Shown: one piece after another, positions 49,823-59,733 of the stretch
Numbering within the stretch: the first letter of the stretch is position 1
Layout: every line of letters begins with the position of its first letter
DNA from: Acidimicrobiia bacterium
Lineage (GTDB): Bacteria > Actinomycetota > Acidimicrobiia > Acidimicrobiales > Bin134
Direction of reading: 5' to 3'
Assembly (NCBI GenBank): GCA_022826705.1
Contig: JAJDUJ010000027.1
Span: forward strand, 417,880 to 481,879
Length of the DNA stretch: 64,000 nucleotides
Notes under the pieces: model-generated
Seen by the model: only the letters and a program-made list of their open reading frames with translations
Told to the model about the DNA's origin: nothing
Database searches by the model: none
Made by a program: the position numbers and the translations under genes

Positions 49823-49839
49823 GGCTAGGAGCAACATGA
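49819..49839 (+). CDS. Possible six-codon ORF bridging rho and rpmE
   Basis: GTG-initiated MRLGAT. Its GTG overlaps the rho stop (GTGA) and its TGA overlaps the rpmE ATG (ATGA). TAGGAG inside it is the rpmE ribosome-binding site. No similarity to rpmE. Confidence 0.28.
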   Translation: MRLGAT

Positions 49840-50096
49840 AGCCTGAAATCCATCCCGAGTACCGCCTGGTGGTGTTCCAAGACACCTCCGCGGGCACGTC
49901 TTTCCTCACTCGGTCCACCATTGAGACCACCGAGACCGTGGAGTGGGAGGACGGCAACGAGTATCCCCTGGCCAAGGTGGGGATCTCCAGCGCCAGCCAC
50001 CCGTTCTTCACCGGCCAGATGACCATTGTGGACACCGCTGGACGGGTGGAGCGCTTCGAGCGCCGCTACGGCCAGCGCAAGCGCTCGTCCAAGTAG
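49836..50096 (+). CDS. rpmE2: 50S ribosomal protein L31, type B
   Basis: An 86-residue L31 of the zinc-free type: [20 protein letters not shown], then [18 protein letters not shown] and [21 protein letters not shown]. No CxxC zinc motif is present, so it is the C-minus paralogue that in many bacteria replaces the zinc form under zinc limitation. In this position relatives often carry rpmE. TAGGAG precedes ATG 49836. Confidence 0.95.
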   Translation: MKPEIHPEYRLVVFQDTSAGTSFLTRSTIETTETVEWEDGNEYPLAKVGISSASHPFFTGQMTIVDTAGRVERFERRYGQRKRSSK

Positions 50097-50150
50097 ACCC
50101 GACCGGCGCCACCTCGCCAATCCATCCCCGCCGCCAACCCATCCCGACGG

Positions 50151-50156
50151 TAGGTT
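50151..50156 (+). promoter_or_regulatory. -10 box of leaderless prfA transcript
   Basis: TAGGTT, 6 bases, then ATG 50163. Confidence 0.45.
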
Positions 50157-50162
50157 GAGGGC

Positions 50163-51236
50163 ATGGAGGGGAATGCCGCCTATGAGGAGATTGAAGCGGA
50201 GTTCGTCGCGCTTGAAGAGCGGCTAGCCGATCCGGAGTTGCTGGCTGATCGGGATGCCTACGCCGCCGCGGCCCGGCGCTATAAGGAGCTGGAGGCCAAG
50301 GCCGTCCGCATTCGGGAGCTGCGGGGCCATCGGGAGGACATAGAGACCGCCACCGAGATGCTGGCGGAGGCCGAGGTCGACGACGCAGAACGGGACTTGC
50401 TGGAAGCGGAGATCGAGGCCGCGGCCGCCGCGGCCGACGGGTTGGAGGCCGAGCTGGCTGATCTGATGGCTCCTAAGGATCCCAACGACGGCAAGAACGT
50501 GATCGTGGAGATCAAGGGCGCCGAGGGGGGCGAGGAGGCCAACTTGTTCGCCCGCGATCTGTTCGACATGTATTCGGCTTTCGCCAGCCAGCAGCGCTGG
50601 AAGCTGGAGATGATGAACTCCCAGGGCTCCGACATGGGGGGCTATACCGACGTGGTGTTCATGCTGCGGGGCGACGACGTGTGGCGCAAGATGAAGTACG
50701 AGGGCGGCCCCCACCGGGTGCAGCGGGTGCCGGTCACCGAGTCGCAGGGCCGTGTGCATACCTCGTCGGCCACCGTGTCGGTGCTGCCCGAGGCCGAGGA
50801 GGTGGAGGTCCACATCGAGGAGAAGGACCTCCAGGTGGACGTCTACCGGTCGTCAGGGCCAGGCGGCCAGTCGGTGAACACCACCGACTCAGCGGTCCGC
50901 ATCACCCACAAGCCCACCGGGCTGGTGGTGTCAATGCAGGACGAGAAGAGCCAGCTTCAGAACCGCAACAAGGCAATGGCCGTGCTGAGGGCCCGCTTAC
51001 TCCAGGCCGAACAACAGCGCCGCCAAGACGAGCTTTCTGAACAGCGCCGGGGGCAGGTGGGCGGCGGGGGCCGGTCGGAGAAGATCCGCACCTACAACTT
51101 CAAGGAGAACCGGGTTTCCGATCACCGCATCGGCTTGACCCTCTACAAGCTCGACCGCATTCTGGCCGGCGACTTGGACGAGGTGGTAGACGCCCTAGCC
51201 GAAGCTGAGCGCCAGGAAAACTTGGTCGGGTCGTGA
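50163..51236 (+). CDS. prfA: Peptide chain release factor 1
   Basis: Recognises UAA and UAG stop codons. The catalytic GGQ is in SSGPGGQSVNTTDSAVRITH near residue 228, preceded by the helical domain 1 (residues 1-100) and by GPHRVQRVPVTESQGRVHTS. IRTYNFKENRVSDHRIG near the C-terminus is typical. The length of 357 and the following prmC gene identify RF1 rather than RF2. ATG 50163 follows a TAGGTT box at 6 bases, so it may be leaderless. The stop overlaps the prmC GTG (GTGA). Confidence 0.97.
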   Translation: MEGNAAYEEIEAEFVALEERLADPELLADRDAYAAAARRYKELEAKAVRIRELRGHREDIETATEMLAEAEVDDAERDLLEAEIEAAAAAADGLEAELADLMAPKDPNDGKNVIVEIKGAEGGEEANLFARDLFDMYSAFASQQRWKLEMMNSQGSDMGGYTDVVFMLRGDDVWRKMKYEGGPHRVQRVPVTESQGRVHTSSATVSVLPEAEEVEVHIEEKDLQVDVYRSSGPGGQSVNTTDSAVRITHKPTGLVVSMQDEKSQLQNRNKAMAVLRARLLQAEQQRRQDELSEQRRGQVGGGGRSEKIRTYNFKENRVSDHRIGLTLYKLDRILAGDLDEVVDALAEAERQENLVGS

Positions 51237-52111
51237 AGTTGACGGCCTCGCGCGTCGTCTGGGCCGATGTGGCCAAAGACGCCGCTCAGCGGCTGGAGAA
51301 TGCCGGGGTATCAGATGCGAAGGGGCAGGCCCGCCGCCTGGTGGAGCAGGCGTCGGGGTATGAGGGCGGCGAGTACTTCGGGGCTCTGACCAAGGTGCCA
51401 ACCCAGCGTCAGATGGCCTATCTCGACTCGATGCTGGCCCGCCGCCTGGCGGGGGAGCCGTTGCAGTATGTGGTGGGCCGCTGGGGGTTTCGGGGCTTGG
51501 ATCTGATGGTGAGCCCTGCGGTGCTCATTCCCCGTCCGGAGACCGAGATTTTGGCCGGGCTGGCCATCGACGAACTCGCCGGCCGCGATCCACTCGGCGG
51601 CCTAGCCGTGGATCTGGGCACCGGCAGCGGTGCGGTTGGACTGGCGGTGGCGATGGAGTGCGAGACGGCCCAAGTGGTTCTCACCGACGTGTCGGCTGAG
51701 GCGTTGGGCGTGGCTTGGGCCAACTTGGCCGGGCTGGGCCGGGCCGCAGTGCGGGTGTCGGCCTATCAGGGCTCGTGGTTCGAGGCCCTGCCCCAGTCGC
51801 TGGTCGGGACGGTGGACGTGGTGGTGAGCAACCCGCCGTACGTGGGCGACGACGAGGCGCTGCCTCCCGATGTGGCCGACTGGGAGCCGGAACTGGCACT
51901 GCGGGGCGGTCCCGACGGATTGGACGCCGCCCGCAGGATTCTGACCGAAGCCCCCCGCTGGTTGAGCTCTGGGGGAACGGTGCTGTTGGAGCTGTCGCCC
52001 CAGCAGATGGACGCCGCCGCAGCCTTCGCCCAGGCCGGCGGTCTGGTGGTCGAGGCGGTTCATCCCGACCTGGCCGGGCGAGACCGGGTGCTGCAATGTC
52101 GAAGGCGATGA
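51233..52111 (+). CDS. prmC: Release factor glutamine methyltransferase
   Basis: Methylates the GGQ glutamine of release factors with S-adenosylmethionine. The SAM motif is AVDLGTGSGAVGLAVA near residue 125 and the substrate motif NPPY is in VVVSNPPYVGDDEALPPDV near residue 200, followed by ALRGGPDGLDAARRIL. An N-terminal helical domain and FRGLDLMVSPAVLIPRPETE are typical. The length is 292 residues. Its start overlaps prfA and its stop overlaps the sua5-like gene, so the three are translationally coupled. Confidence 0.96.
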   Translation: MKLTASRVVWADVAKDAAQRLENAGVSDAKGQARRLVEQASGYEGGEYFGALTKVPTQRQMAYLDSMLARRLAGEPLQYVVGRWGFRGLDLMVSPAVLIPRPETEILAGLAIDELAGRDPLGGLAVDLGTGSGAVGLAVAMECETAQVVLTDVSAEALGVAWANLAGLGRAAVRVSAYQGSWFEALPQSLVGTVDVVVSNPPYVGDDEALPPDVADWEPELALRGGPDGLDAARRILTEAPRWLSSGGTVLLELSPQQMDAAAAFAQAGGLVVEAVHPDLAGRDRVLQCRRR

Positions 52112-52647
52112 GCATGGGTGGCTATGCCGAGCTGGTGGAGATGGCCGCCGCTGAGCTGAGGGCGGGCCGGGCGGTGATCATCCCCACCGACACGGTGTAC
52201 GGGCTGGCCGTCCTGCCCGAGTACGTGGATCTGCTCTTCGAGCTCAAACAGCGTCCCGCCGACAAGGCGGTGGCCATCTTGGTGGCCCGCCCGGGCGACG
52301 CCGAACAGATGTTCGATCCGCTGCCCGCCACCCGGCGGCTCATGGAGCAGTGCTGGCCGGGAGCGCTCACCATCGTCCAAGACGGCTGCGGCGTGCGCTG
52401 TCCTGACCATCCGCTGGTCCAAGCCCTGGCTGCCGAAGTCGGACCCATCGCCACCACCAGCGCCAACTTGAGCGGCCAGCCCACTCCCCACACCGCGGCG
52501 GAGGCCGCGGCCGCCTTTCCCTCCGTGCAGTTGGTTGTCGAGGGCGGTTCACTCGAGGCCCCTGCGTCAACCGTGGTGGAGGTGACCGAAGACGGGCTGT
52601 CGATCCTTCGCCAGGGGGCCGTGGAAGTGGAGCGGATCGTGGGATGA
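52108..52647 (+). CDS. tsaC: L-threonylcarbamoyladenylate synthase (Sua5/YciO/YrdC family)
   Basis: Makes threonylcarbamoyl-AMP for the t6A37 modification of tRNA. The YrdC core shows GRAVIIPTDTVYGLAV, ELKQRPADKAVAILVA, WPGALTIV, and the motif GPIATTSANLSGQPTP; it ends SILRQGAVEVERIVG. At 179 residues it lacks the extra Sua5 domain. ATG 52108 overlaps the prmC stop as ATGA; in-frame ATGs at 52096 and 52114 are alternatives. This position after prmC is conserved in actinobacteria. Confidence 0.94.
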   Translation: MSMGGYAELVEMAAAELRAGRAVIIPTDTVYGLAVLPEYVDLLFELKQRPADKAVAILVARPGDAEQMFDPLPATRRLMEQCWPGALTIVQDGCGVRCPDHPLVQALAAEVGPIATTSANLSGQPTPHTAAEAAAAFPSVQLVVEGGSLEAPASTVVEVTEDGLSILRQGAVEVERIVG

Positions 52648-53654
52648 GCCGACCTGAGAGCCCCGCCGCCCGAGGCCGCAAGACCAACTTGGCCTTGCTG
52701 ATCACGCTGACATTGGCCTTGATAACCGGTGGCGCCTCTTTTTTGCTCGGGAGTTCCTCTACGGCGTGGCTCGTGACCTTGCATGGCGTGCTCGGGTTCG
52801 TCGTTCTCGTTCTGGCCCGCCCCAAGTCACCGGTTGTACAACGGGGCCTCAATCGCCGTCGTCCCAATCGCTTCGCCTCTATTGCGCTGGCCACCGTTGT
52901 CGCCGGTGCGCTGATCACCGGGATGATCCACACGCTCGACGTCTGGGAGCCGTTCGGCCTGTGGTCGCCCATCGGTCTGCACGTCATCTTCGCCATCGGC
53001 GCCGTCCCACTGGCGATGCTGCACATCGTGACCCGCCCTCAGCGAGTCCGTCCGATAGACCTCTCCCGGCGCACATGGCTTCAAGCGCTGGGAGTGGCTG
53101 GGATCGCATTTGGGCTTCGTTCGGTCTTTGATCGATGGGTTGCGGCCGACCGGCGCTTTACCGGCTCCCATGAAGTGGGCTCGGGCCAGCCTCGGCAGAT
53201 GCCGGTGGTGCAGTGGTTCAACGACTCGCCCCCTCGCATCGACCCCGCCGACTGGGTGCTCCGTGTGCGGGGATCGGTCGAGCGAGACGTGGACTATGAG
53301 GAGCTTGTTGCCCACACCACGACCAAGGAGGCAACGCTGGACTGCACCAACGGGTGGTACAGCACGCAGGACTGGACCGGGGTAATGCTGTCCGAACTCC
53401 TCGGTCCGGGTGCCACGGGCCGCAGCCTGGAGGTTCGCTCGGCCACCGGCTACACCCGCCGCTTCCCCCTCGGCGACGTCGACAAGATGATGTTGGCCCA
53501 TCAACTTGGCGGGCAGCCGCTTTCACGAGGCCACGGTGCACCGGCTCGGCTGGTGGCCCCTGGTCGGCGGGGGCTCTGGTGGGTGAAGTGGGTGACCGAG
53601 ATCAGAACCAGCGACCGCCCCTGGTGGCTGCAATCGCCGATCTCCTTCACTTAG
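52644..53654 (+). CDS. Membrane-anchored molybdopterin-dependent oxidoreductase (sulfite oxidase/YedY-like fold)
   Basis: A fusion of about 150 residues with four hydrophobic segments (about 15-35, 42-60, 75-97, 107-126) and a C-terminal oxidoreductase molybdopterin-binding domain. The molybdenum-ligand cysteine is in ATLDCTNGWYSTQDWTGV near residue 235, followed by the Arg- and Gly-rich substrate face SRGHGAPARLVAPGRRGLWWVKWV. The N-terminal part resembles a ferric reductase or cytochrome b-type anchor but no clear haem His pairs beyond TLHGVLG, MIHTLD and LHVIF. Its ATG overlaps the tsaC stop (ATGA), an unexpected partner. Electron partner and substrate unknown. Confidence 0.85.
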   Translation: MSRPESPAARGRKTNLALLITLTLALITGGASFLLGSSSTAWLVTLHGVLGFVVLVLARPKSPVVQRGLNRRRPNRFASIALATVVAGALITGMIHTLDVWEPFGLWSPIGLHVIFAIGAVPLAMLHIVTRPQRVRPIDLSRRTWLQALGVAGIAFGLRSVFDRWVAADRRFTGSHEVGSGQPRQMPVVQWFNDSPPRIDPADWVLRVRGSVERDVDYEELVAHTTTKEATLDCTNGWYSTQDWTGVMLSELLGPGATGRSLEVRSATGYTRRFPLGDVDKMMLAHQLGGQPLSRGHGAPARLVAPGRRGLWWVKWVTEIRTSDRPWWLQSPISFT

Positions 53655-53714
53655 GAGTGGAAGATCGCAGTAATGAGTCATCAAGCAGGCGGCAGGCTGG
53701 ATAGATTGACGCGT

Positions 53715-54173
53715 ATGGCGCGAATCGCCGCCGGGGCCGACCACGCCGGAGTGCAGTTGAAAGACGAGCTGGTGGCCCATTTGCGGGATTTGGGCCATGA
53801 CGTTGTCGATTGCGGAACCCATGGCCCCGACCGGGTGGACTACCCCGATTTCGGCGAGGCGGTGGCCCGCAAGGTGGCCGCTGGCGAGGCCGAGATGGGG
53901 CTCTGTGTGTGCGGCACCGGCATCGGTATCGCCATGGCGGCCAACAAAGTACCCGGAGTGCGGGCGGCCACGGTGCACGACGTGACCTCGGCCCGGCTGA
54001 CCCGGGAGCACAACGACGCCAACGTGATCTGTTTGGGCGAGCGGCTAGTTGGCCCCGAGCTGGCCAAAGATGCTCTGGAGACCTTCCTGGAGGCGTCTTT
54101 CGAAGAGGGCCGCCACATCCCCCGGGTGGCCAAAATCGACGCCCTACTACCCAAAGAAGAGGTAGCCCCTTGA
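53715..54173 (+). CDS. rpiB: Ribose-5-phosphate isomerase B
   Basis: Interconverts ribose-5-phosphate and ribulose-5-phosphate. The N-terminus [21 protein letters not shown], the motif [21 protein letters not shown] and the anion-binding [20 protein letters not shown] are diagnostic, then [18 protein letters not shown]. At 152 residues it is typical. ATG 53715 is chosen; an in-frame ATG at 53673 would add 14 unrelated residues. The stop overlaps the glyA ATG as TGATG, so the pair is coupled. Confidence 0.96.
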   Translation: MARIAAGADHAGVQLKDELVAHLRDLGHDVVDCGTHGPDRVDYPDFGEAVARKVAAGEAEMGLCVCGTGIGIAMAANKVPGVRAATVHDVTSARLTREHNDANVICLGERLVGPELAKDALETFLEASFEEGRHIPRVAKIDALLPKEEVAP

Positions 54174-55420
54174 TGTGGCCCGCCAACGGCAACGACCCGG
54201 TGTTCGAAATGATCAACCGAGAGGTCGAGCGCCAGAACACCACCGTGCAGCTCATCGCCTCGGAGAACTTCGCTTCGCCCGCGGTTCTTTCGGCTACTGG
54301 ATCGGTGCTCACCAACAAGTACAGCGAGGGGTATCCCGGTCGGCGTTACTACGGCGGAAACATGGTGATTGACGAGGTGGAATCCGTCGCCCGGGAGCGA
54401 GCTACGGCCTTGTTCGGGGCCGACCACGCCAACGTGCAGCCTCACTCGGGGGCCAACGCCAACGTGGCCGCCTACCTGGCCGTGCTGGAAGCGGGCGACA
54501 CCGTGCTGGGTATGAGCCTGGACCACGGCGGTCACCTCACTCACGGCTCGCCGGTGAACATCAGCGGGCGCACCTATCGGTTCGTGGCCTACGGCGTGAC
54601 CCCCAGCGATGAGCGCATCGACTACGACCAGATCCGGGACCTCGCCCTCGAGCACCGGCCCAAGCTCATCGTGGCCGGTGCCACCGCCTATCCCCGCATC
54701 ATCGACCCGGTGCCGTTCCGCACCATCGCCGACGAAGTGGGCGCCCTGTTCATGTTCGACGCGGCCCACATTGCCGGACTGATCGCCGGCGGCGTCCATC
54801 CCAACCCGGTACCCCATTCCGACATCGTCACCTTTACCACCCACAAGACGCTGCGCGGTCCCCGAGGCGGGGCCATCCTGTGTACCCAGGATCTGGCTCC
54901 GGCCATCGACAAGGCCCTGTTCCCCGGTCTCCAGGGTGGTCCGCTGGAGCATGTGATCGCGGCCAAGGCGGTGGCCTTCGGCGAGGCTGCCACCCCCGAG
55001 TTCGCCGACTATGCCGCTCGTATCGTGGAGAACAGCGGAGTGCTGGTCAAGGGGCTGGCCGAGGAGGGATTCCGCCTGGTGTCGGGGGGCAGTGACAACC
55101 ATCTGCTTCTGGTGGATCTGCGGACTTTCGACGAAGACCTCACGGGGAAAGTGGCCCAAGAAGTGCTCGACCGGGCTGGGATCACCCTCAACAAGAACAC
55201 CGTGCCCGACGACCCCCGCTCTCCATTCGTGACCAGCGGGGTGCGGATCGGCACTCCGGCCACCACCACCCAGGGCATGGGTCCGGCAGAGATGGACCTC
55301 ATCGCCGGCATGATCGGCCAGACGCTGCGTCGGCGCGACGACGAGGATGCGGTGGCCGACGTCCGAGCGGAGGTTGCCGACCTCTGCGGGCGGTTCACCC
55401 CCTATTCGCTGGCCGGTTAG
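54173..55420 (+). CDS. glyA: Serine hydroxymethyltransferase
   Basis: Interconverts serine and glycine with tetrahydrofolate, feeding one-carbon metabolism. Signatures: [50 protein letters not shown], and the PLP lysine in [17 protein letters not shown] near residue 225; [15 protein letters not shown] closes the active site. The length is 415 residues. ATG 54173 overlaps the rpiB stop. The downstream wecA gene starts 12 bases after the stop. Confidence 0.97.
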   Translation: MWPANGNDPVFEMINREVERQNTTVQLIASENFASPAVLSATGSVLTNKYSEGYPGRRYYGGNMVIDEVESVARERATALFGADHANVQPHSGANANVAAYLAVLEAGDTVLGMSLDHGGHLTHGSPVNISGRTYRFVAYGVTPSDERIDYDQIRDLALEHRPKLIVAGATAYPRIIDPVPFRTIADEVGALFMFDAAHIAGLIAGGVHPNPVPHSDIVTFTTHKTLRGPRGGAILCTQDLAPAIDKALFPGLQGGPLEHVIAAKAVAFGEAATPEFADYAARIVENSGVLVKGLAEEGFRLVSGGSDNHLLLVDLRTFDEDLTGKVAQEVLDRAGITLNKNTVPDDPRSPFVTSGVRIGTPATTTQGMGPAEMDLIAGMIGQTLRRRDDEDAVADVRAEVADLCGRFTPYSLAG

Positions 55421-55432
55421 CCAACCGGTGTC

Positions 55433-56539
55433 ATGGCCCCCGGTGTCGACAGCTATCTGACGGTCTTCGCGGTGGCCGCCGGGGTGACGATGGCAATCAC
55501 CCCGGTGATGCGCCGGATCAGCGAGCGCTGGGGCCTCATGGTGGAGCCCGATCCCCGGCGAGTCCACGAGCAATCCACCGCAGTGCTTGGCGGCGTGGCC
55601 ATGTTCATCGGATTTCTGGCGGCAATGGGCACCGCCTGGCTGCTGAACGATTTCGACGTGGTGTTCGCCACCGCGTCGGAGCCGGTGGGAATCGTGATCG
55701 CCGCGCTGGTGATGATCGTGTTCGGCACCTACGACGACGTTCGGGAGATGTCAGCCCCGGCCAAGGTGGCTTCCATGGTGCTGGCCGGCAGCATCCTGTC
55801 GTTCGCCGGCGTGACGGTGCTGAACCTGCGGCTGCCGGTGCTCGATGCGCTGATCCTGTCGCAAGACCTGGCCTTTGTGGTCACGGTGCTGTGGTTGGTG
55901 GCCATCGTCAATGCCATCAACTTGATCGACGGCTTGGACGGTTTGGCCGCGGGCATTGTGGGCATCGCCGGTCTCACGTTCTTCGTGTACTCCATCAAGC
56001 TCACCGATGAAGAGGTGCTGTTGGCCAACAACATCGGTCCGCTGGTGGCCATCATTGCCAGCGGAGTGGCGGTGGGGTTCCTGCCCCAGAACTTCCATCG
56101 GGCCCGTATCTTCATGGGCGACGGCGGCGCGCTATTCCTGGGCACGCTGCTGGCCGCCTCCACGGTGTCGGTGGGGGGGCGCAGCAGCGAGCCGTTCGCG
56201 GGGCAGACCTATTTCTTGTTCGCTCCCATGCTTATCCCGCTGATCATCCTGGCGGTGCCGGTGGTAGACGTGCTGTGGGCGGTGCTGCGGCGGACTCGGG
56301 CTCGCACCAGCATCACCACCCCCGACAAAGAGCACCTGCACCACCGGCTGATGAGCCTGGGCCACGGCCATCGCCGCAGCGTGCTGATCCTGTGGCTGTT
56401 CACCGCCCTGATGTCCACCCTGGTGCTGTATCCCACCTACTCCGGGGAAGGGGAAGTGATCATGGCGCCGGCCGCCGCGGTGCTGGTGTTGATGCTCTAC
56501 ACCGTCTTCCATCCCATTCTGCGCCGCCGTACCCCTTGA
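55433..56539 (+). CDS. wecA: Undecaprenyl-phosphate GlcNAc-1-phosphate transferase (WecA/TagO family)
   Basis: An integral membrane glycosyl-1-phosphate transferase that starts cell-wall linker or polysaccharide synthesis on undecaprenyl phosphate. About eleven membrane helices. Motifs: LGGVAMFIGFLAAM, VFGTYDDVREMS (the Asp-Asp pair), NAINLIDGLDGLAAGI, IFMGDGGALFLGTLLA and the basic loop KEHLHHRLMSLGHGHRRSV. 368 residues. It lies directly before the ATP synthase operon, as Rv1302 does in M. tuberculosis, where it makes the arabinogalactan linker; here the glycan is unknown. Confidence 0.93.
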   Translation: MAPGVDSYLTVFAVAAGVTMAITPVMRRISERWGLMVEPDPRRVHEQSTAVLGGVAMFIGFLAAMGTAWLLNDFDVVFATASEPVGIVIAALVMIVFGTYDDVREMSAPAKVASMVLAGSILSFAGVTVLNLRLPVLDALILSQDLAFVVTVLWLVAIVNAINLIDGLDGLAAGIVGIAGLTFFVYSIKLTDEEVLLANNIGPLVAIIASGVAVGFLPQNFHRARIFMGDGGALFLGTLLAASTVSVGGRSSEPFAGQTYFLFAPMLIPLIILAVPVVDVLWAVLRRTRARTSITTPDKEHLHHRLMSLGHGHRRSVLILWLFTALMSTLVLYPTYSGEGEVIMAPAAAVLVLMLYTVFHPILRRRTP

Positions 56540-56637
56540 ACCTCTCTTTGCGCAGCCAGCTTGATGATTTGGCCCTGTAGCCTGGTTCGCGAAACCATTT
56601 CGGCGAGGCCAATCCGCTTGCCATAGGGGCCCAATTC
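56540..56637 (+). other. Spacer between wecA and the ATP synthase operon
   Basis: About 98 bases without a gene. I see no convincing promoter boxes or terminator hairpin, so the operon may be co-transcribed with wecA. Confidence 0.35.
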
Positions 56638-56928
56638 GTGCCAACTGCAATGACGCAGAACCCCCAGCTACAAAACCGCCAGAGCGCGGGAGACGCCCTC
56701 TCCATCGCTTTTGAGCTTGTGGCCACACCAGCGGTTTTCGCCTTCTTCGGCTGGCTCATCGACGGCGCGCTGGGAACAAGGCCGGTGTTCACATTGGTGC
56801 TCTGCCTATTGACTGCGGCTTATGCCGGATGGAAGGCGTTTCGAACTTACAGCGATCGCATGGAGGCCCACGATCGCAACCTGCCCAGCCGCCGAGCTGA
56901 ATCGACTTCGGAGAGCGGCGATGGCTGA
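56638..56928 (+). CDS. AtpZ-like small membrane protein of the ATP synthase operon
   Basis: A 96-residue protein with two membrane helices (about 26-45 and 50-66) in the pattern SIAFELVATPAVFAFFGWLIDGALGT (quoted residues continue past 20 in the protein; key positions are Glu26 and the GW-x2-D turn) typical of AtpZ/AtpI-family subunits that aid c-ring assembly or cation supply. Starts GTG 56638 or ATG 56650. It overlaps the next gene by 8 bases. First gene of the atp operon. Confidence 0.75.
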   Translation: MPTAMTQNPQLQNRQSAGDALSIAFELVATPAVFAFFGWLIDGALGTRPVFTLVLCLLTAAYAGWKAFRTYSDRMEAHDRNLPSRRAESTSESGDG

Positions 56929-57367
56929 GCAAGCTGTCCAGCCCGCGGCGATGGGCGAGGAGGCGCCCGAGCGAACAATAGCTATCGACATGGTTCGCCG
57001 AGGCCTGATCGGTGGTCAGGTGCTGGTGGGGGTGTGCGCCGGGGTGTGGGGGTTCGACGGCCTGTGGTCCAGCGGCTACGCCCTCGGGCTGGTCCTGGTC
57101 AACTTCTGGCTGGCCGCCTCGTTCATCACCTGGTCGATGCGGATTTCTCCCACCATGTTGATGGCCGGGGTAATGGGCGGGTACTTCATCCGCCTGGGGA
57201 TTCTCGTCGGGGCCTACTTCCTGGTGCGCAATACCGGATGGTTTGAAACGCTGCCGTTTGTCATCACACTGTTCGTGGCCTATAGCGTTCTGCTCGTTTG
57301 GGAGACCCGGTATGTCTCCCTATCCCTCGCTCACCCCGGCTTGAAGCCACAAGGAGCCCGTTCGTGA
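56921..57367 (+). CDS. atpI: ATP synthase subunit I-like protein
   Basis: A 148-residue membrane protein with four helices (about 24-43, 50-70, 78-98, 105-123), matching the AtpI family in length, topology and position directly upstream of atpB; its homologue in M. tuberculosis is Rv1303. AtpI helps c-ring assembly. ATG 56921 overlaps the AtpZ-like gene; the stop TGA overlaps the atpB GTG (GTGA), so the genes are coupled. The earlier in-frame start at 56822 lies inside the upstream gene and is not used. Confidence 0.75.
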   Translation: MAEQAVQPAAMGEEAPERTIAIDMVRRGLIGGQVLVGVCAGVWGFDGLWSSGYALGLVLVNFWLAASFITWSMRISPTMLMAGVMGGYFIRLGILVGAYFLVRNTGWFETLPFVITLFVAYSVLLVWETRYVSLSLAHPGLKPQGARS

Positions 57368-58131
57368 ACATCTTCGCCTTGGACTTTCCGCCGGTTTCGC
57401 ATCTGTTCCAGTGGCCCGACATCTTGTTCGCCGGCAACGAATACATCGGCCTCAACAAGACCGGGTTGATCTATATCGCTGCGCTGCTGTTGACCGCCGG
57501 GCTGTTCTGGGCGGCGGGCCGGCGCCGGTCGCTGGTGCCCACCGGGGCTCAGACCGTGGCCGAGGCGGGGATCGACTTTGTCGAGAACAGCATCATCATG
57601 CAGACCATCGGCCCCGACGGTCGCCGGTACCTGCCCTTCTTGACCACGCTGTTCTTTTTCGTCTTCTTCAGCAACATTTTCGAGGTCATCCCCTTCATCC
57701 AGTTCCCGGCCAACTCCCGCATGGCCATCCCGCTGGCTCTCGCCTTGGTGGTGTGGGCCATCTACCACGTGGTGGGCATCCGGGCCCAGGGCTTCTACCA
57801 ATACTTCAAGGGGGCACTGTTCCCTCCAGGAGTGCCCAAGGCGCTCTACGTCTTAGTGACTCCTATCGAACTGCTCCAGATTCTGCTCATCCGCCCGTTG
57901 TCTCTGGCCATCCGGCTCTGGGCCAACATGGTGGCCGGCCATTTGCTGCTGGTGACCTTCGCGGTGCTGTCGGCCGCCCTGTGGGGGACCCTCTATGTGC
58001 CCGCAGTGCTGCCGTTTGCCGCGCTTATCTTGGTCACCGCGTTCGAGATCTTCGTCTCAGCCCTCCAGGCCTTCATTTTCACCATTCTCACCGCCGTGTA
58101 CATCGGCGGATCACTACACCCCGAGCACTAG
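57364..58131 (+). CDS. atpB: ATP synthase F0 subunit a
   Basis: The stator subunit that forms the proton half-channels. 255 residues with about six helices. The essential arginine is in PLSLAIRLWANMVAGHLLL near residue 180, and the last helices contain FEIFVSALQAFIFTILTAVYIGG, with Glu, Ser and Gln of the channel (quoted key part: EIFVSALQAFIF). The start is GTG 57364, overlapping the atpI stop. atpE follows 12 bases later. Confidence 0.96.
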   Translation: MNIFALDFPPVSHLFQWPDILFAGNEYIGLNKTGLIYIAALLLTAGLFWAAGRRRSLVPTGAQTVAEAGIDFVENSIIMQTIGPDGRRYLPFLTTLFFFVFFSNIFEVIPFIQFPANSRMAIPLALALVVWAIYHVVGIRAQGFYQYFKGALFPPGVPKALYVLVTPIELLQILLIRPLSLAIRLWANMVAGHLLLVTFAVLSAALWGTLYVPAVLPFAALILVTAFEIFVSALQAFIFTILTAVYIGGSLHPEH

Positions 58132-59159
<1,028 letters not shown>

Positions 59160-59163
59160 GCCA

Positions 59164-59688
59164 ATGGCTGAGCGATCTGTCAGCTACGCCGACGCTGTGG
59201 CCGCCGTGGCCCGGGCCGAGGGCAACCTCGACGCGGTTTCTGACGAGCTTTTCCGCGTCGCTCGGGCGCTGGAGGGCTCCGACGAGCTGCGGATGACGCT
59301 GTCCGATCGGCAGGTCCCTGCTGCCCGCCGCCAGCAGATCGTGGAAGACCTTCTGGGCGGTCAGGCGTTGGAAACCACTACTGCGGTGGTGTCCATGATC
59401 GTGGCCGCGGGGCGGTCGTCGGATCTGATCGGCATTGCCCGGGAGGCGGTGGAGATCAATGCCCGCGACCGAGGCCGCTCAGTGGCCGAGGTGCGTACTG
59501 CGGTGGCGCTGACGGGCGACCAGGCAGAGCGGCTGTCGGCTGCGCTGAGCGCGGCCACCGGCCATCAGGTGGACATCAAGGTGGTTGTCGACCCCAGCAT
59601 CATGGGCGGCGTGGTGGCCACCATCGGCGACGAGGTGATCGACGGATCAGTCCGCCACCGCCTGAGCCAGTTGCGGGACACCTTCTAA
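59164..59688 (+). CDS. atpH: ATP synthase F1 subunit delta
   Basis: Connects F1 to the b stalk. 174 residues: an N-terminal helical bundle (SYADAVAAVARAEGNLDAVSDEL in the first 30, of which YADAVAAVARAEG is the conserved core) and the C-terminal signature VDIKVVVDPSIMGGVVATIGDEVIDGS (conserved DPSIMGGVV). ATG 59164 lies 4 bases after the atpF stop. It is a separate protein, not the b-delta fusion seen in mycobacteria. Confidence 0.94.
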   Translation: MAERSVSYADAVAAVARAEGNLDAVSDELFRVARALEGSDELRMTLSDRQVPAARRQQIVEDLLGGQALETTTAVVSMIVAAGRSSDLIGIAREAVEINARDRGRSVAEVRTAVALTGDQAERLSAALSAATGHQVDIKVVVDPSIMGGVVATIGDEVIDGSVRHRLSQLRDTF

Positions 59689-59733
59689 TCCCGTGCACAC
59701 GAGTTTGATGAACATTTCTTACCGAGGAGAGCA

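Noticed and set aside
53840-55573. 577-codon minus-strand open frame opposite rpiB and glyA
   Set aside because: A His/Gly/Val-rich shadow of two certain genes in the complementary frame.
56648-56653. TGA overlapping the ATG 56650 of the AtpZ-like gene
   Set aside because: No ATG, GTG or TTG is in that frame before an upstream TAG, so no leader ORF exists.
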